The position numbers were made by a program, and so were the translations under genes. This document shows positions 9,395 to 19,794 of a stretch of 64,000 nucleotides of DNA, piece after piece. Source of the DNA: Lebetimonas sp. JH292 (lineage in GTDB: Bacteria > Campylobacterota > Campylobacteria > Campylobacterales > Nautiliaceae). The notes beneath the pieces are model-generated. The model was given only the letters and a program-made list of their open reading frames with translations. It was not told the origin of the DNA and did no database searches. The stretch lies in assembly GCF_000523275.1 (NCBI RefSeq), contig NZ_ATHQ01000001.1:1371289-1435288 (forward strand), in the 5' to 3' direction. Each line of letters begins with the position of its first letter. The first letter of the stretch is position 1.

Positions 9395-10276
9395 ATGGAA
9401 GAATTGATTGAAAAAATATCCGAGAAAACGATTAATGAGCTTAAAAAAGCAAATAAACCTGCTTATCCGCTCTATTACAGGGATGTTTTTGTAAATATAA
9501 CAAGAGAAGAGAAAATATTAGACCAGTTAAACCCGAGACTTTTATGTATTGAGCCAAATCTTAGCGAAGAGCTTATAAACAAAACCGCAGATACGGTAAA
9601 AAATATAAATCAAACCTCCAACAATATAAAAGAGGAGTCGATTAAACTGCTTGAAAAAATTGAGCCTGTCGAAGCAGAAGAAGTTAAAAGTCTTGTTATT
9701 CAATATTCTTCCAAACTGCTTGATCAGATTAATAAAATGCAAACGAAAATAAATGAACTTGAGATGGAACTTGACAGAGCTTACAAGGAACTTTTGGTTG
9801 ATCCCCTCACAAAAGCATTTAACAGAAAGGCTTTTGAAAAAGATATAAATGAAATTTTAGAGGCGGGAAAAAACAGGGATTTGGATATGGCTTTGGCTAT
9901 TGTAGATTTGGACCATTTTAAAGAAATAAACGATACCTACGGGCATTTGGTAGGTGATTTTGTGCTTAAAAAACTTGTGGAAATAGTAAGAAGACTTTTA
10001 AGAAAAGAGCATAAAATATACAGAATAGGCGGAGATGAATTTGTAATTTTACTAAACAGAACCGATTTGAAAGCATCGGAAATTATAATTGAAAGAATAG
10101 TAAAAACCATAGAAAAAACAAAAATGAAATACAAAGAGCATTTGATAGACATAACCGTATCAGTGGGACTTACAATGCATAAAAGCGGAGACAGTATTGA
10201 GAGTATTGTTAAAAGAGCGGACATGGCTTTATATGAAGCAAAAAAAAGCAGAAACAAATATGCGGTAGAGTTATAA
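9395..10276 (+). CDS. Soluble diguanylate cyclase (GGDEF)
   Basis: A 293-residue cytoplasmic protein: an N-terminal helical region of about 120 residues with no known domain that I recognise, ending in a coiled coil (about 110-135), then a GGDEF domain with an intact IGGDEFVILL site near residue 212. The product-inhibition position reads RKEH, not RxxD, so feedback inhibition may be absent. The ATG at 9395 follows AAAAGGC; an in-frame start 30 bases upstream falls on the promoter. It is followed 8 bases later by the cvpA-like gene. Confidence 0.88.
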   Translation: MEELIEKISEKTINELKKANKPAYPLYYRDVFVNITREEKILDQLNPRLLCIEPNLSEELINKTADTVKNINQTSNNIKEESIKLLEKIEPVEAEEVKSLVIQYSSKLLDQINKMQTKINELEMELDRAYKELLVDPLTKAFNRKAFEKDINEILEAGKNRDLDMALAIVDLDHFKEINDTYGHLVGDFVLKKLVEIVRRLLRKEHKIYRIGGDEFVILLNRTDLKASEIIIERIVKTIEKTKMKYKEHLIDITVSVGLTMHKSGDSIESIVKRADMALYEAKKSRNKYAVEL

Positions 10277-10284
10277 GGATAAAA

Positions 10285-10806
10285 ATGTGGTTTGATGCGG
10301 TAATTATAGGAATAACGCTTATACTGGCGATAAAAGGTTTTTTTAACGGATTTGTAAAAGAAATTGCAGGACTCATTGGATTAATAGGCGGATTATGGCT
10401 TGCAAGAGAATATTTCCACAGTGTCGGAATATATATCGATAAAAATCTTTTTGCAATAAAAAATTATGCCGCCATAGATTTGGTGGGTTTTATTGTCGTT
10501 TTTGTGGGTTTTTGGATAAGCATTGTTTTTATAGGATTTTTAATTAATAAAATTTTAAAAATGAGCTCTCTTGGAGCTCTTGATAAAATTTTAGGATTTA
10601 TTTTTGCCGGGCTTAAGTTTTTTTTATTGATAAGTGTAATTATAGCGCTTTTATATAAAGTTGAATTTATTAAAGAAAAAACCCATAAATATATTAAAAA
10701 CAGCATTACTTTTCCAATATGTTTAAAAGCCGGAGAAAAAATAATAAACCTTTCTCCCAAAGATTTAGAAAAACTTTCTAAAAATGTTAAAATTTCAAAA
10801 AAATAA
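10285..10806 (+). CDS. CvpA family membrane protein
   Basis: A 173-residue protein with four predicted transmembrane helices (about 2-22, 25-45, 60-85, 100-122). The start FDAVIIGITLILAIKGFFNGFV and the central glycines match the CvpA/colicin V production family. Function is poorly defined in the family; it sits at the inner membrane. Downstream lysS starts 9 bases after the stop, so a cyclase-cvpA-lysS-glyA operon is likely. Confidence 0.85.
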   Translation: MWFDAVIIGITLILAIKGFFNGFVKEIAGLIGLIGGLWLAREYFHSVGIYIDKNLFAIKNYAAIDLVGFIVVFVGFWISIVFIGFLINKILKMSSLGALDKILGFIFAGLKFFLLISVIIALLYKVEFIKEKTHKYIKNSITFPICLKAGEKIINLSPKDLEKLSKNVKISKK

Positions 10807-10815
10807 AGGGAATTG

Positions 10816-12324
10816 ATGTTTAGCAACGAATACGTAAAACAAAGAATGGCAAAAGCTTCCAATTTAAAAGAAGCAGGAATAAACCCGTATGCCCATAATG
10901 CTAAAAGAGATACAAAAATTTCTGAATTTTTGGAAAAAAATAAAGATATAGAGAATCTTGAAAACAAAAGGGATGAAAACAGAATATTCACAGTGGCGGG
11001 GAGAATTAAATTCCTAAGGCTCATGGGGAAAGCCGCATTTTTTAAAATAGAAGACGAAAGCGGTATTTTGCAGGTTTATATGAATAAAAATGATTTGGGT
11101 GATAATTTTAACTTGCTCAAAAAAAACCTTGAAGTAGGGGATATTGTGGAAGTTAGCGGATATCCGTTTATTACTAAAACGGGAGAGCTTACAATTCACG
11201 CCAAAGCTGTGAAAATACTCACAAAAGCAATTCATCCGTTGCCGGAGAAATTTCACGGTCTTCAGGACGTGGAAACTAAATACCGTCAGAGATATCTTGA
11301 TATGATAATGAACAAAGAAACAAGAGAAAGGTTTAAATTAAGAAGTAAAATTGTTTCTCTTATAAGAGAATTTTTCCTAAGTCATGGATTTTTGGAAGTT
11401 GAAACTCCAATGCTTCATACAGTTGTAGGAGGTGCAAATGCAAGACCTTTTATGACACATCATAATGCACTCGATATAGATATGAATCTCAGGATTGCAC
11501 CTGAACTTTTCTTAAAAAGACTTATAGTAGGCGGTTTTGAAGCAGTGTTTGAGCTTAACAGAAATTTTAGAAACGAAGGAATTGATCAAACACATAACCC
11601 TGAATTTACAATGCTTGAATATTATTGGGCATATCATAATATGCAGGATTTGATGAATTTGACAAAAGAGCTTTTTAATTATCTGCTTGAGAAATTACAT
11701 CTTCCTAAAAAGATGCCTTTTGGAGAGAGGGAAATAGATTTTAACGATTGGAAAATAATTACTTATAAAGATGCATTAATTAAAATAGGAAATGTTCCAG
11801 AAAATATTTTGGAAGATACTGAAGCTATGAAAAAATATTTAAAAGAAAAAGGAATTGAAATTGAGGAACATATAGATTCACGCGGAAAATTGTGGGCGGA
11901 ACTTTTTGACGAATTTGTTGAAGATAAGCTTATTAATCCGACTTTTATAACCCGGTTTCCTATTGAAATTTCACCTCTTGCAAGAAGAAGCGATGAAAAC
12001 CCTGAATTTGCAGAAAGGTTTGAACTTTTTATAGCCGGGAGGGAAATCGCAAACGGTTTTAACGAATTAAATGACCCGATGGATCAGTATGAAAGGTTCA
12101 AAGCCCAGCTTGAGGCTAAGGCAAAAGGTGATGAAGAGGTTATGGATATGGATTACGATTATATAAGGGCGCTGCAGTACGGAATGCCTCCTACTGCAGG
12201 TGAAGGAATAGGAATTGACAGACTGGTTATGCTTTTGACCAATACGGAATCTATTAAAGATGTTATTTTATTCCCTACAATGAAGCCTAAAAAAGAGATT
12301 TTTGATAAAGACGATACAAAATAA
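10816..12324 (+). CDS. lysS: Lysyl-tRNA synthetase LysS
   Basis: A 502-residue class II synthetase: OB-fold anticodon-binding domain (about 55-150), then catalytic domain with motif 1 (RQRYLDMI), motif 2 (RNFRNEGI) and motif 3 ([12 protein letters not shown]). It charges tRNA-Lys. The ATG at 10816 after AAGGGAAT is preferred to the adjacent TTG at 10813. glyA follows 13 bases downstream. Confidence 0.96.
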   Translation: MFSNEYVKQRMAKASNLKEAGINPYAHNAKRDTKISEFLEKNKDIENLENKRDENRIFTVAGRIKFLRLMGKAAFFKIEDESGILQVYMNKNDLGDNFNLLKKNLEVGDIVEVSGYPFITKTGELTIHAKAVKILTKAIHPLPEKFHGLQDVETKYRQRYLDMIMNKETRERFKLRSKIVSLIREFFLSHGFLEVETPMLHTVVGGANARPFMTHHNALDIDMNLRIAPELFLKRLIVGGFEAVFELNRNFRNEGIDQTHNPEFTMLEYYWAYHNMQDLMNLTKELFNYLLEKLHLPKKMPFGEREIDFNDWKIITYKDALIKIGNVPENILEDTEAMKKYLKEKGIEIEEHIDSRGKLWAELFDEFVEDKLINPTFITRFPIEISPLARRSDENPEFAERFELFIAGREIANGFNELNDPMDQYERFKAQLEAKAKGDEEVMDMDYDYIRALQYGMPPTAGEGIGIDRLVMLLTNTESIKDVILFPTMKPKKEIFDKDDTK

Positions 12325-12337
12325 AAAAGGAGTTATA

Positions 12338-13585
12338 ATGAGTTTAAAAAATTTTGATGCAGACGTATATTCAATTTTAGAAAAAGAGCTAATTAGACAA
12401 ACAGATCATCTTGAAATGATTGCCAGTGAAAATTTCACTCTTCCTGAAGTTATGGAAGCTATGGGAAGTGTTTTTACAAATAAATACGCAGAAGGTTATC
12501 CAGGTAAAAGATATTACGGCGGATGCGAATATGCAGATATGGTGGAACAGCTTGCAATCGACAGGGCAAAAGAACTGTTTGGATGCAAATATGCAAATGT
12601 TCAGCCGCATTCTGGAAGCCAGGCAAACGGGGCGGTGTATGTTGCTTTAATGAAACCGTATGACAAACTTCTCGGAATGGATTTAAGCAACGGAGGACAT
12701 TTGACACACGGGGCAAAAGTTAATTTTTCGGGAAAACATTATCACAGTTTTTCTTATGGAATAGATGAAAAAACAGGCAGAATAGATTACGACAGGGTAA
12801 GAGACATTGCAAAAATAGTTAAACCTAAAATGATAGTATGCGGTGCAAGCGCTTATCCAAGAGTTATTGATTTTGCAAAATTCCGCGAAATCGCTGATGA
12901 AGTAGGCGCTATTTTAATGGCTGATATTGCCCATATCGCAGGACTTGTTGTAGCGGGAGAACATCCAAATCCATTTCCTTACTGCGATATAGTAACAACT
13001 ACTACCCATAAAACTCTAAGAGGTCCAAGAGGCGGACTTATTTTAACTAATAATGAAGAATACGCAAAAAAAATAAATTCAGCAATTTTCCCGGGAATTC
13101 AGGGCGGACCTCTTGTTCATGTAATTGCTGCGAAAGCGGTTGGGTTTAAAATGAATTTAGATGAGAGCTGGAAGGATTATGCTAAACAGGTAAAAGCAAA
13201 TGCAAAAGTTTTAGCCGAAGTTCTTCTTGATAGAGGTTATGATTTGGTAAGCGGCGGAACGGATAACCATTTGATTTTGGTTAGCTTTTTAAATAAAGAA
13301 TTTAGCGGAAAAGAAGCAGAAGAAGCACTGGGAAGAGCAGGAATAACAGTAAATAAAAACACGGTTCCGGGCGAGAAAAGAAGCCCTTTTGTTACAAGCG
13401 GTATAAGAGTCGGCTCACCTGCACTTACAGCCAGAGGTATGAAAGAAAAAGAATTCAAGTTTATAGCCGAAAAAATGGCAGATGTTTTAGATGATATTTA
13501 TAATGTAGAGCTTCAGGATAAAGTGGCGAAAGAATTAAAAGAATTGGCAGGCAAATTTGTAATTTACAACAATCCTACTTATTAA
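12338..13585 (+). CDS. glyA: Serine hydroxymethyltransferase GlyA
   Basis: A 415-residue PLP enzyme interconverting serine and glycine with tetrahydrofolate. [14 protein letters not shown] carries the PLP lysine, and ASENF and [13 protein letters not shown] are family signatures. The ATG at 12338 follows an AAAAGGAG site; an in-frame upstream ATG at 12302 lies inside lysS. Strong conservation and full length indicate a functional gene. Confidence 0.97.
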   Translation: MSLKNFDADVYSILEKELIRQTDHLEMIASENFTLPEVMEAMGSVFTNKYAEGYPGKRYYGGCEYADMVEQLAIDRAKELFGCKYANVQPHSGSQANGAVYVALMKPYDKLLGMDLSNGGHLTHGAKVNFSGKHYHSFSYGIDEKTGRIDYDRVRDIAKIVKPKMIVCGASAYPRVIDFAKFREIADEVGAILMADIAHIAGLVVAGEHPNPFPYCDIVTTTTHKTLRGPRGGLILTNNEEYAKKINSAIFPGIQGGPLVHVIAAKAVGFKMNLDESWKDYAKQVKANAKVLAEVLLDRGYDLVSGGTDNHLILVSFLNKEFSGKEAEEALGRAGITVNKNTVPGEKRSPFVTSGIRVGSPALTARGMKEKEFKFIAEKMADVLDDIYNVELQDKVAKELKELAGKFVIYNNPTY

Positions 13586-13590
13586 TTTGT

Positions 13591-13602
13591 CCCCCTTTTG
13601 GG
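13591..13602. promoter_or_regulatory. Small hairpin next to the ribosome binding site of the DUF1882 gene
   Basis: The dodecamer CCCCTTTTGGGG is a perfect inverted repeat placed between glyA and the AAAGGAG site. It could be a weak attenuator or affect ribosome access. There is no U-tract, so it is not a standard terminator. Confidence 0.35.
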
Positions 13603-13615
13603 GAAAGGAGCGTTT

Positions 13616-14158
13616 TTGGCCTATAATGTAGATGTTTCAATGATAAAAATAAATAAAAATTATTATTTTGAATACAAAGGGAAAATTGTAAATAAAATTG
13701 TCTATAAAGGCAGAACCTATTTTGATAAATATGAAAGAATAAATGAGCCACTGACTTTTAGAGTAATGAATGAACATATAGAAGGAAAAAAAATTATTGC
13801 TTTTGATTTAATCAATAAAAATACAGTGGAAAATATTGTATTTGATTATAACGGAAGAGACCCGGAGAAATTCTGGAACAGGGCTTCTTTAATATTAAGG
13901 CAGGAAGGTTTTTTAAATTTTACAGCATACAATTCAAAAACACCCGGGCATTTGCATCTGTATGTGCATAAAGGTCATACGACGTTAAATGAAGGGATTC
14001 AACTTGCCAAAAAACTTTCTTTAAAATTATCTTCAAAACTGCCTAAACAATGGAGAATGTTTCCGACAGGTGAATTGCCAAGGGAATTTAATATATTGAA
14101 TCTGCCTTATGAACTGTATAAAAAAGAAAGGGGTGCATCTTGGTCACAACACATGTAA
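13616..14158 (+). CDS. DUF1882 domain protein
   Basis: About 180 residues resembling a protein family known almost only from Campylobacterota (DUF1882), often found near glyA. The AYNVDVSMIKINKNYYF start and KTPGHLHLYVHKGHT segment are typical. Function is unknown. The TTG at 13616, spaced 5 bases from GGAAAGGAG, is the best start; an upstream TTG at 13598 precedes the ribosome site. A SPOR-domain gene follows 9 bases downstream. Confidence 0.75.
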   Translation: MAYNVDVSMIKINKNYYFEYKGKIVNKIVYKGRTYFDKYERINEPLTFRVMNEHIEGKKIIAFDLINKNTVENIVFDYNGRDPEKFWNRASLILRQEGFLNFTAYNSKTPGHLHLYVHKGHTTLNEGIQLAKKLSLKLSSKLPKQWRMFPTGELPREFNILNLPYELYKKERGASWSQHM

Positions 14159-14167
14159 GGAGAAAAA

Positions 14168-14848
14168 ATGGAAAAAGATGATTTATTAAACATTAAACCT
14201 AAGAAAAATATAAAAAAACCTTTAATTTACGGTGCAATCGCTTTTTTGATTTTTATAATCGCTGTTATAGTATATGCAATTTATTCAAATTCAAAACAGG
14301 AAAATGTTGTTTTGCCTCCTCAGGTTAATGAAACTCCAAAAGAGAGTTCCGGCGGATTTAAAGAAGTTCCTATTGAGGAAAACACGTCAACTATAAGTGA
14401 AAAATTGAATAAAAATGTAATTATAAACAATACAAATGAAAATAATGAAGCCAAAGTCAATGAAAACAGGATTAACAAATCGCCTCAAAACAGTGGCCAA
14501 AGCGGTATGGAAGAATCAAAAAAACAGACTTCAGAAATTTCTGAAAATAAACCCACACATACTCTAAAAAAAGAATCATCAGTTAAAAAAAGTGTTTCAC
14601 TCAGATATTATATTCAGGTGGCAGCTTTAATAAAATATAAAAAGCCGGATAAAAAATTTTTGAATTTAATAAAAAAAGAAGGCTTTGATTACAAGATTTA
14701 TCATACTTATATAATAAAAAACCATAAAAAAATATCTGTTACAAAAATATTAATCGGTCCGTTTAGAAATGAAAAAGATGCAAGAAAAAATTTGAAAAAA
14801 GTTAAAGAAAAATTAACCCAAAATGCATTTATATTTAAGGTTAAATAA
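14168..14848 (+). CDS. SPOR domain membrane protein
   Basis: A 226-residue protein: short cytoplasmic N-terminus, one transmembrane helix (about 18-38), a low-complexity Ser/Asn/Lys-rich periplasmic linker (about 45-140) and a C-terminal SPOR domain (about 145-226, RYYIQVAAL and IGPFRNEKDARKNL). SPOR domains bind denuded glycan strands at division sites, so a role in septal wall remodelling is likely. The stop overlaps the trpE start. Confidence 0.85.
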   Translation: MEKDDLLNIKPKKNIKKPLIYGAIAFLIFIIAVIVYAIYSNSKQENVVLPPQVNETPKESSGGFKEVPIEENTSTISEKLNKNVIINNTNENNEAKVNENRINKSPQNSGQSGMEESKKQTSEISENKPTHTLKKESSVKKSVSLRYYIQVAALIKYKKPDKKFLNLIKKEGFDYKIYHTYIIKNHKKISVTKILIGPFRNEKDARKNLKKVKEKLTQNAFIFKVK

Positions 14849-16251
14849 TGGTATATACAAAATTTTTGTTAGACGAACTTTCAGCAGTGGCTATATATTC
14901 TCAAATCTCTTCACTTTTTCCAGGTGAAAAACTTTTTTTGCTTGAAAGTGTTATAAACAACGATAACGGAAATTTCAGTTTTATTTTTGTCGGCGAAAAG
15001 GAAAAAGTTGTTTTTGACGGAAATAAAACGGCTTATTTTAAAAATAATAAAAAAGAAGTTTATAATACAGACCCGTTTAGCTTTTTAAAAAAATATTATA
15101 AAGATATCGATAAAAATTATTATAAAAAAATTTTGCAAAAGCTTAATATCGGCTTTGTTGACGGATTTATAGGATATGTGTCTTACGATATGGTGAAAAT
15201 ATTCGAACCTGTTTTAAAACAGGAAATGGATAAATTAAAAGACGAAACCGATATACCCGATTTTTATATGATAAGGCCTAAAATTATAATAGGCCTTTCT
15301 CATAAATCTTCTGAAATTACAGTTATTATTAATGATGAAAAAATGGAAAAATATTTATATATTATAAAGGATTTGCTGACTTCGGAATATAAACATCTGC
15401 CTTTAAAACCTATAAAAATAGAAAAAGAGCCACATTTTTTATTTAATAAAGAGCAGTTTTTTGAAATAGTGGAAAAAGCGAAAGAGAATATTAAAGCGGG
15501 GGATATATTTCAGATTGTTTTATCAAACAGACTTTATTTAAAAGCAAAAATTGATAAATTTTCTTTTTACAGGAAACTTAGAAGTAAAAATCCATCCCCC
15601 TATCTCTATTTTTTAGATTTTGGCGAATTTTCAATTATAGGCTCTTCTCCGGAGGTTATGGTAAGACTTACCGATGATGTTGTTTTGTTAAGACCGATAG
15701 CCGGAACAAGGAAAAGAGGAAAAAACCTAAAAGAAGATTTGGAAATGGAAAACGATATGATAAACGACCCTAAAGAAAGAGCCGAACATGTAATGCTTGT
15801 GGATTTGGGCAGAAACGATGTAGGAAGAATAAGCAGGGGTGGGAGTGTGAATGTCGAGGATTTTATGAGGGTTGAAAGATATTCCCACGTAATGCATTTG
15901 GTAAGCGATGTTGTGGGAATAAAAGATGAAAAATACGATATGTTTGATGTGTTTAAAGCCACTTTTCCCGCAGGAACCGTAAGCGGTGCCCCTAAAATAA
16001 AGGCAATGGAGCTAATAGCGACATATGAAAAGGTAAAAAGAGGTTATTATGCGGGAAGTGTCGGGTATTTTGGCTTTGACGGAAATATGGACAGTGCCAT
16101 AACAATAAGAAGTGCTTTGATTAAAAAAGATAATGTAATTTTTCAAGCCGGAGCCGGAATCGTTGCAGATTCAAAACCGGAGCTTGAATTCAAAGAAATT
16201 AATAATAAATTGGGCGCATTGGTTTCAACATTAAAAGAATTAAGCAGGTAA
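14848..16251 (+). CDS. trpE: Anthranilate synthase component I TrpE
   Basis: A 467-residue chorismate-using enzyme. The C-terminal catalytic domain shows FQIVLSNRL, RPIAGTRKRG, DLGRNDVGRI, FPAGTVSGAPKIKAMELI and GAGIVADSKPE. It forms anthranilate from chorismate with a glutamine amidotransferase subunit not seen here. PabB is an alternative, but TrpE is favoured by the full-length N-terminal domain. It overlaps the SPOR gene by one base, and the STAS gene starts directly after it. Confidence 0.9.
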   Translation: MVYTKFLLDELSAVAIYSQISSLFPGEKLFLLESVINNDNGNFSFIFVGEKEKVVFDGNKTAYFKNNKKEVYNTDPFSFLKKYYKDIDKNYYKKILQKLNIGFVDGFIGYVSYDMVKIFEPVLKQEMDKLKDETDIPDFYMIRPKIIIGLSHKSSEITVIINDEKMEKYLYIIKDLLTSEYKHLPLKPIKIEKEPHFLFNKEQFFEIVEKAKENIKAGDIFQIVLSNRLYLKAKIDKFSFYRKLRSKNPSPYLYFLDFGEFSIIGSSPEVMVRLTDDVVLLRPIAGTRKRGKNLKEDLEMENDMINDPKERAEHVMLVDLGRNDVGRISRGGSVNVEDFMRVERYSHVMHLVSDVVGIKDEKYDMFDVFKATFPAGTVSGAPKIKAMELIATYEKVKRGYYAGSVGYFGFDGNMDSAITIRSALIKKDNVIFQAGAGIVADSKPELEFKEINNKLGALVSTLKELSR

Positions 16252-16252
16252 A

Positions 16253-16645
16253 ATGGGGGTATTAAAATCTTATACAGGTAAAAAGGTTTTAATCAGGCCT
16301 CAGGGGTTTTTGGATTCTCAAAACGCTTCTTTAATAATAACACCCCAGGATATCAATAATTTTATAAACAGAAAAATTAAATATGTCAGTATTGATTTTG
16401 GTAAAATTATCAGTGTTAATATTTCCGGCATGCGTTTTTTAAACGATATATTTGAAAGACTGTATAAGAACAATATAGAATGTGCAATATTTTCTGCCAA
16501 TAAACAAATAGTGGATATTGCCCTTAGAATTAAAAACAGATATTTCAATATTTATGAAAATGAAGAAGTTGAAAAACTTTTTACATCGGAAGAAATAATT
16601 ACAAAAGATATTTACATCTGTTGCATAAAATTTAATAATTTTTAA
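16253..16645 (+). CDS. STAS domain protein (anti-anti-sigma-like)
   Basis: A 130-residue single-domain protein. The segment SIDFGKIISVNISGMRFLNDI matches the phosphorylatable loop of STAS/SpoIIAA-type proteins, with a serine at the usual position. It is probably a regulatory partner-switching protein. It is followed by a second, larger STAS-containing gene, so a duplicated STAS module is likely. Confidence 0.7.
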   Translation: MGVLKSYTGKKVLIRPQGFLDSQNASLIITPQDINNFINRKIKYVSIDFGKIISVNISGMRFLNDIFERLYKNNIECAIFSANKQIVDIALRIKNRYFNIYENEEVEKLFTSEEIITKDIYICCIKFNNF

Positions 16646-16664
16646 CTTAGTAAAAAAAGGTTAT

Positions 16665-17595
16665 GTGCCTGTTGTAGTGGATAATGAACATAATATAAAT
16701 ACTCAAAATGCGCTTATTATAAAAAACAGTATCATTTCTAAGTTTGCAAATACAATAAGTGCCGTGACAAAAAACGATATTGTATATTTCTTTTTTGAGG
16801 GTTTTTTGGATGCCGATATAATAAATATGTTTGATATTGAATATTTCAGACGTTCTTTGCTCACCGGGTTTAGAGTATTTGTTTTTGATATGAATAATGT
16901 AAAAGGTCTTAATATTCATGCTGTCAGATTTCTTTCGAAACTTGGTGTTGAAGCCGCTGAATACGGAGCACTTCTTACAATAATCGGGCTTGATACCAAA
17001 GGTGTGCAGCCTAAACTTCTTGAAGATTTGGAAATTGTGGGATTTGTGTTTTTTGCAGATGAGAAGACTTTTTTACAAAGTGATGTTTTAAAAGAGGCCA
17101 AGGCCAATATGCAAATTGTTTATAAAACCCAAAGAAAAATTACAAAAGAACTTGTTGAACTTTTGCCTTATTTTGTAAAATCTACAATAGAAACAATTGA
17201 ACTTTTAACAGGAATAGAAGCAAAAAAAGAAAAACCGGAATATACGGAAATAGAAATAGACATAAATAAAAACTATGTATCGAGTTCGATAGGTTTTTAC
17301 GGGGATGTAGATGGATTAATGATACTGATTTTTGCTGAGGAGCTTAGCAAAAATTCTAATCGGCGAAGAATTGACAAATAAAGAAGATTTAATAGATATG
17401 GTAGGGGAGTTTGCAAATATTATAGTGGGAAACGTAAAAAGCGAATTTCAAAAAAAAGACATAGAAATTGATTTGACCCTTCCAAAAGTTTTTGAAGATT
17501 TGGAAAAATTAAAGGTTTTGGTTGAGAAGAAAAAAGCTTTAAAAATTAAATTTTATTTTGAAAAAGAAGAATTTTATATTTATTTGACAAGGTAA
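16665..17595 (+). pseudogene. STAS-CheX protein interrupted by one frameshift
   Basis: The first frame (16665-17381) has a STAS domain followed by the start of a CheX-like domain (GDVDGLMILIFAEEL). The rest continues in another frame from about 17340 (ILIGEELTNKEDLIDMVGEFANIIVGN). CheX-type domains dephosphorylate CheY-P or act as CheC-like modules. The break falls in an A-run after the EELS codons; one base too many or two too few there would explain it. Start is GTG at 16665. It may be a sequencing error, a real mutation or a phase-variable tract. Confidence 0.75.
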
Positions 17596-17601
17596 TTAGT
17601 A

Positions 17602-17735
17602 GTGAGTTGTGAGTTGTGAGTTGTGAGTTGTGAGTTGTGAGTTGTGAGCCTGCCCGGCCGCTTGCAAAGCGGCAGGGTGGTGAATAGTGAAGGATATTCA
17701 ATGTAAAATGGAAAATGGACAATGGAAAATGGCAA
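17602..17735. repeat. GTGAGTT tandem repeat, GC-rich hairpin copy 2 and AATGGAAA tract
   Basis: About six and a half copies of the heptamer GTGAGTT (17602-17648) are followed by the same GC-rich core seen at 7261 (hairpin GCCGCTT-GCA-AAGCGGC, 17657-17673) and then by an AAAATGGAAAATGGACAATGG type tract running into the aroE start. The composite arrangement repeats elements found at 7236, 20640, 24942 and 37450. Confidence 0.85.
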
Positions 17736-17739
17736 ATTA

Positions 17740-18507
17740 ATGTTTTTAATTTTTGGAAATCCCGTAAGCCATTCCAAATCTCCTTTAATGCACAACTCTT
17801 TTTTTAAAAAAGAAAAAATCAATGCCTGTTATACAAGATTTTTATTGAGTGACGGAGAAGAGATTGTTAAAAAATTTAAAGAACTTAAAATAAAAGGCGC
17901 AAATGTCACTGTGCCGCATAAAGAATGGGCATATAAATTGGCCGATGAGGTCAGGGGCAAGGCAAAAGAAATTGGAGCGGTAAATACGCTTGTGGAAGAA
18001 GAGGGAAAAATTGTTGGATACAATACAGACGCCGAAGGATTTTTGGAAGTAATTAAAGATTTTAAGTTTGAAAAAGTTTTAATAATAGGGGCAGGAGGAA
18101 CAGCCAGGGCCTTAAGTTATGTGCTGCCTGATGCGCACATTTTAAACAGGAGCGAAAACAGGCTTGAGTTTTTTCAAAAAAAAGGCAAAGTTACTTTCAC
18201 TTGGAAAAATTTTAAAAATTTTGATTACGATTTAATAATTAATACAACAAGTGCGGGGCTTAATGAAAATATTCTGCCGGCCCCAGCTCAGATTATTGAA
18301 AAACTTTTTCTAAACGCTGAATATGCCGTGGACGTAATTTACGGAAAAGTAACGCCTTTTTTGAAGCTTGCGAAAAAATATAATCTAATTACCAAAAGCG
18401 GTATTGATATGCTGGTTTTCCAGGGAGTTCTTGCAATGGAATATTTTTTGGGGAGAAAATTAAATAGAAAAGAGGTTGCAAAAATTTATTTTGAAATACT
18501 TAAATAA
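17740..18507 (+). CDS. aroE: Shikimate dehydrogenase AroE
   Basis: About 255 residues: IFGNPVSHSKSPLMHN, GANVTVPHK, GAVNTLV, GYNTDAEGF, VLIIGAGGTARAL (NADP-binding) and GIDMLVFQG. It reduces 3-dehydroshikimate to shikimate. An ATG at 17722 would add six residues encoded by the AATGGAAA repeat, so ATG 17740 is more natural, though neither has a good ribosome site: the repeat appears to have replaced the native leader. Confidence 0.93.
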   Translation: MFLIFGNPVSHSKSPLMHNSFFKKEKINACYTRFLLSDGEEIVKKFKELKIKGANVTVPHKEWAYKLADEVRGKAKEIGAVNTLVEEEGKIVGYNTDAEGFLEVIKDFKFEKVLIIGAGGTARALSYVLPDAHILNRSENRLEFFQKKGKVTFTWKNFKNFDYDLIINTTSAGLNENILPAPAQIIEKLFLNAEYAVDVIYGKVTPFLKLAKKYNLITKSGIDMLVFQGVLAMEYFLGRKLNRKEVAKIYFEILK

Positions 18508-18528
18508 TTGATAAAAATTAAAAAAATT

Positions 18529-19794
18529 TTAAGGCCTTTCTTCACTTTTTAGCTCCATTACGGCTGAAAGTTTTTTAAATTTATCAATCAGTTTTTCATA
18601 TCCCCTGAAAAGATGATAAATCCTGTGCACTTTTGTTTCGTTTTTTGCAATAAGTCCGGCCAATACTAAGGCTGAACTGGCTCTGAGGTCTGTTGCCATT
18701 ACATCAGCACCTATTAACTGGGTAGGCCCTTTAATAGTGGCAATTTTTCCTTGTATTTGTATGTTTGCCCCGAGTCTGTTTAGTTCAGGCACATGCATAA
18801 ATCTGTTTTCAAAAAGTCTCTCTTCTATAGAGCTGACACCTTCGGCCTGAGTGGCGACAGCCATAAGCTGTGCTTGCATATCTGTGGGAAATCCCGGATA
18901 TTCGGAAGTTGTTATGTCTACAGGGTTTATTTTTTTTGCCGGAAATATTTCTATTTCATTTTCTCTCACTTCAATAGGAAATCCCATTTGGGAAAGTTTG
19001 ACTATTACACTCTCAATATGCTCTGGTATCACATTCTTTAAAAATATGTTGGAATTTGTAATTGCACCTGCGGTTAAATACGTCCCCGCTTCTATTCTGT
19101 CAGGAATTATGCTAATTTTAGGAAAATTTAAAAGTTCACCATCGGTGCCTTCAATTACTATTTCGTCATTTTTTCTTTCTATTTTAACGCCGGCATTTTC
19201 TAAAATCTGGCATAATTGATTAACTTCCGGTTCTTTTGCAATATTTATTATTTTGGTTCTCCCTTTTGCAAGTGCCGCCGCCATTATTATATTTTCGCTG
19301 CCGGTGACTGTTATTTTGTCAAATATTATTGTTGCACCTTTTAGTCTGCCTTTTGCATGAATATACCCGCCTTCTATTGTGATATCAGCCCCCATAAGTT
19401 CCAGTGCCTTTAAATGCAAATCCACAGGCCTTGCCCCTATGGCACAGCCTCCGGGAAGAGAAACTTTTGCCTCGCCGAACCTTGCAAGCAAAGGGCCTAA
19501 AACCAGGATTGATGCTCTCATTGTTTTTACAATTTCATAAACTGCGGTAGTGTTGTTTATTGTAGATGTGTTTATTGTTAAAGTGTTGTTTTTAAAATTA
19601 TAGCTTGCACCCAAATATCCAAAAAGTTTAAGGAGTGTTTTTACATCGGCAACTTCCGGGACATTTGACAGGTTTACTTCATTTTTGGCAAGTATTGTAG
19701 AAGCAATAACCGGTAATGCCGCGTTTTTAGCGCCGCTTATTTCAACACTTCCGGAAAGTTTTGGAGACTCAAAAATATGTAAATATTTATACAT
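18529..19794 (-). CDS. murA: UDP-N-acetylglucosamine 1-carboxyvinyltransferase MurA
   Basis: A 421-residue enzyme with KNAALPVI near the N-terminus and the active-site cysteine in [16 protein letters not shown]. It transfers enolpyruvate to UDP-GlcNAc, the first step of peptidoglycan synthesis and the target of fosfomycin, to which the Cys form is expected to be sensitive. It overlaps the nfo 3' end by 8 bases on the same strand, so nfo-murA are coupled. It converges with aroE. Confidence 0.96.
   Translation of the reverse strand: MYKYLHIFESPKLSGSVEISGAKNAALPVIASTILAKNEVNLSNVPEVADVKTLLKLFGYLGASYNFKNNTLTINTSTINNTTAVYEIVKTMRASILVLGPLLARFGEAKVSLPGGCAIGARPVDLHLKALELMGADITIEGGYIHAKGRLKGATIIFDKITVTGSENIIMAAALAKGRTKIINIAKEPEVNQLCQILENAGVKIERKNDEIVIEGTDGELLNFPKISIIPDRIEAGTYLTAGAITNSNIFLKNVIPEHIESVIVKLSQMGFPIEVRENEIEIFPAKKINPVDITTSEYPGFPTDMQAQLMAVATQAEGVSSIEERLFENRFMHVPELNRLGANIQIQGKIATIKGPTQLIGADVMATDLRASSALVLAGLIAKNETKVHRIYHLFRGYEKLIDKFKKLSAVMELKSEERP

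Noticed and set aside
10464-11024. 186-residue hydrophobic frame on the minus strand
   Set aside because: It lies antisense to cvpA and the start of lysS, both with clear homology and proper starts.
12389-12716. Overlapping Cys/His-rich frames antisense and in the alternative frame within glyA
   Set aside because: glyA is full length and strongly conserved; the other frames are shadows without ribosome sites or family matches.
17602-17648. CRISPR-like array
   Set aside because: Units are 7 bp, without spacers, and no cas genes occur in the window. It is a simple tandem repeat.
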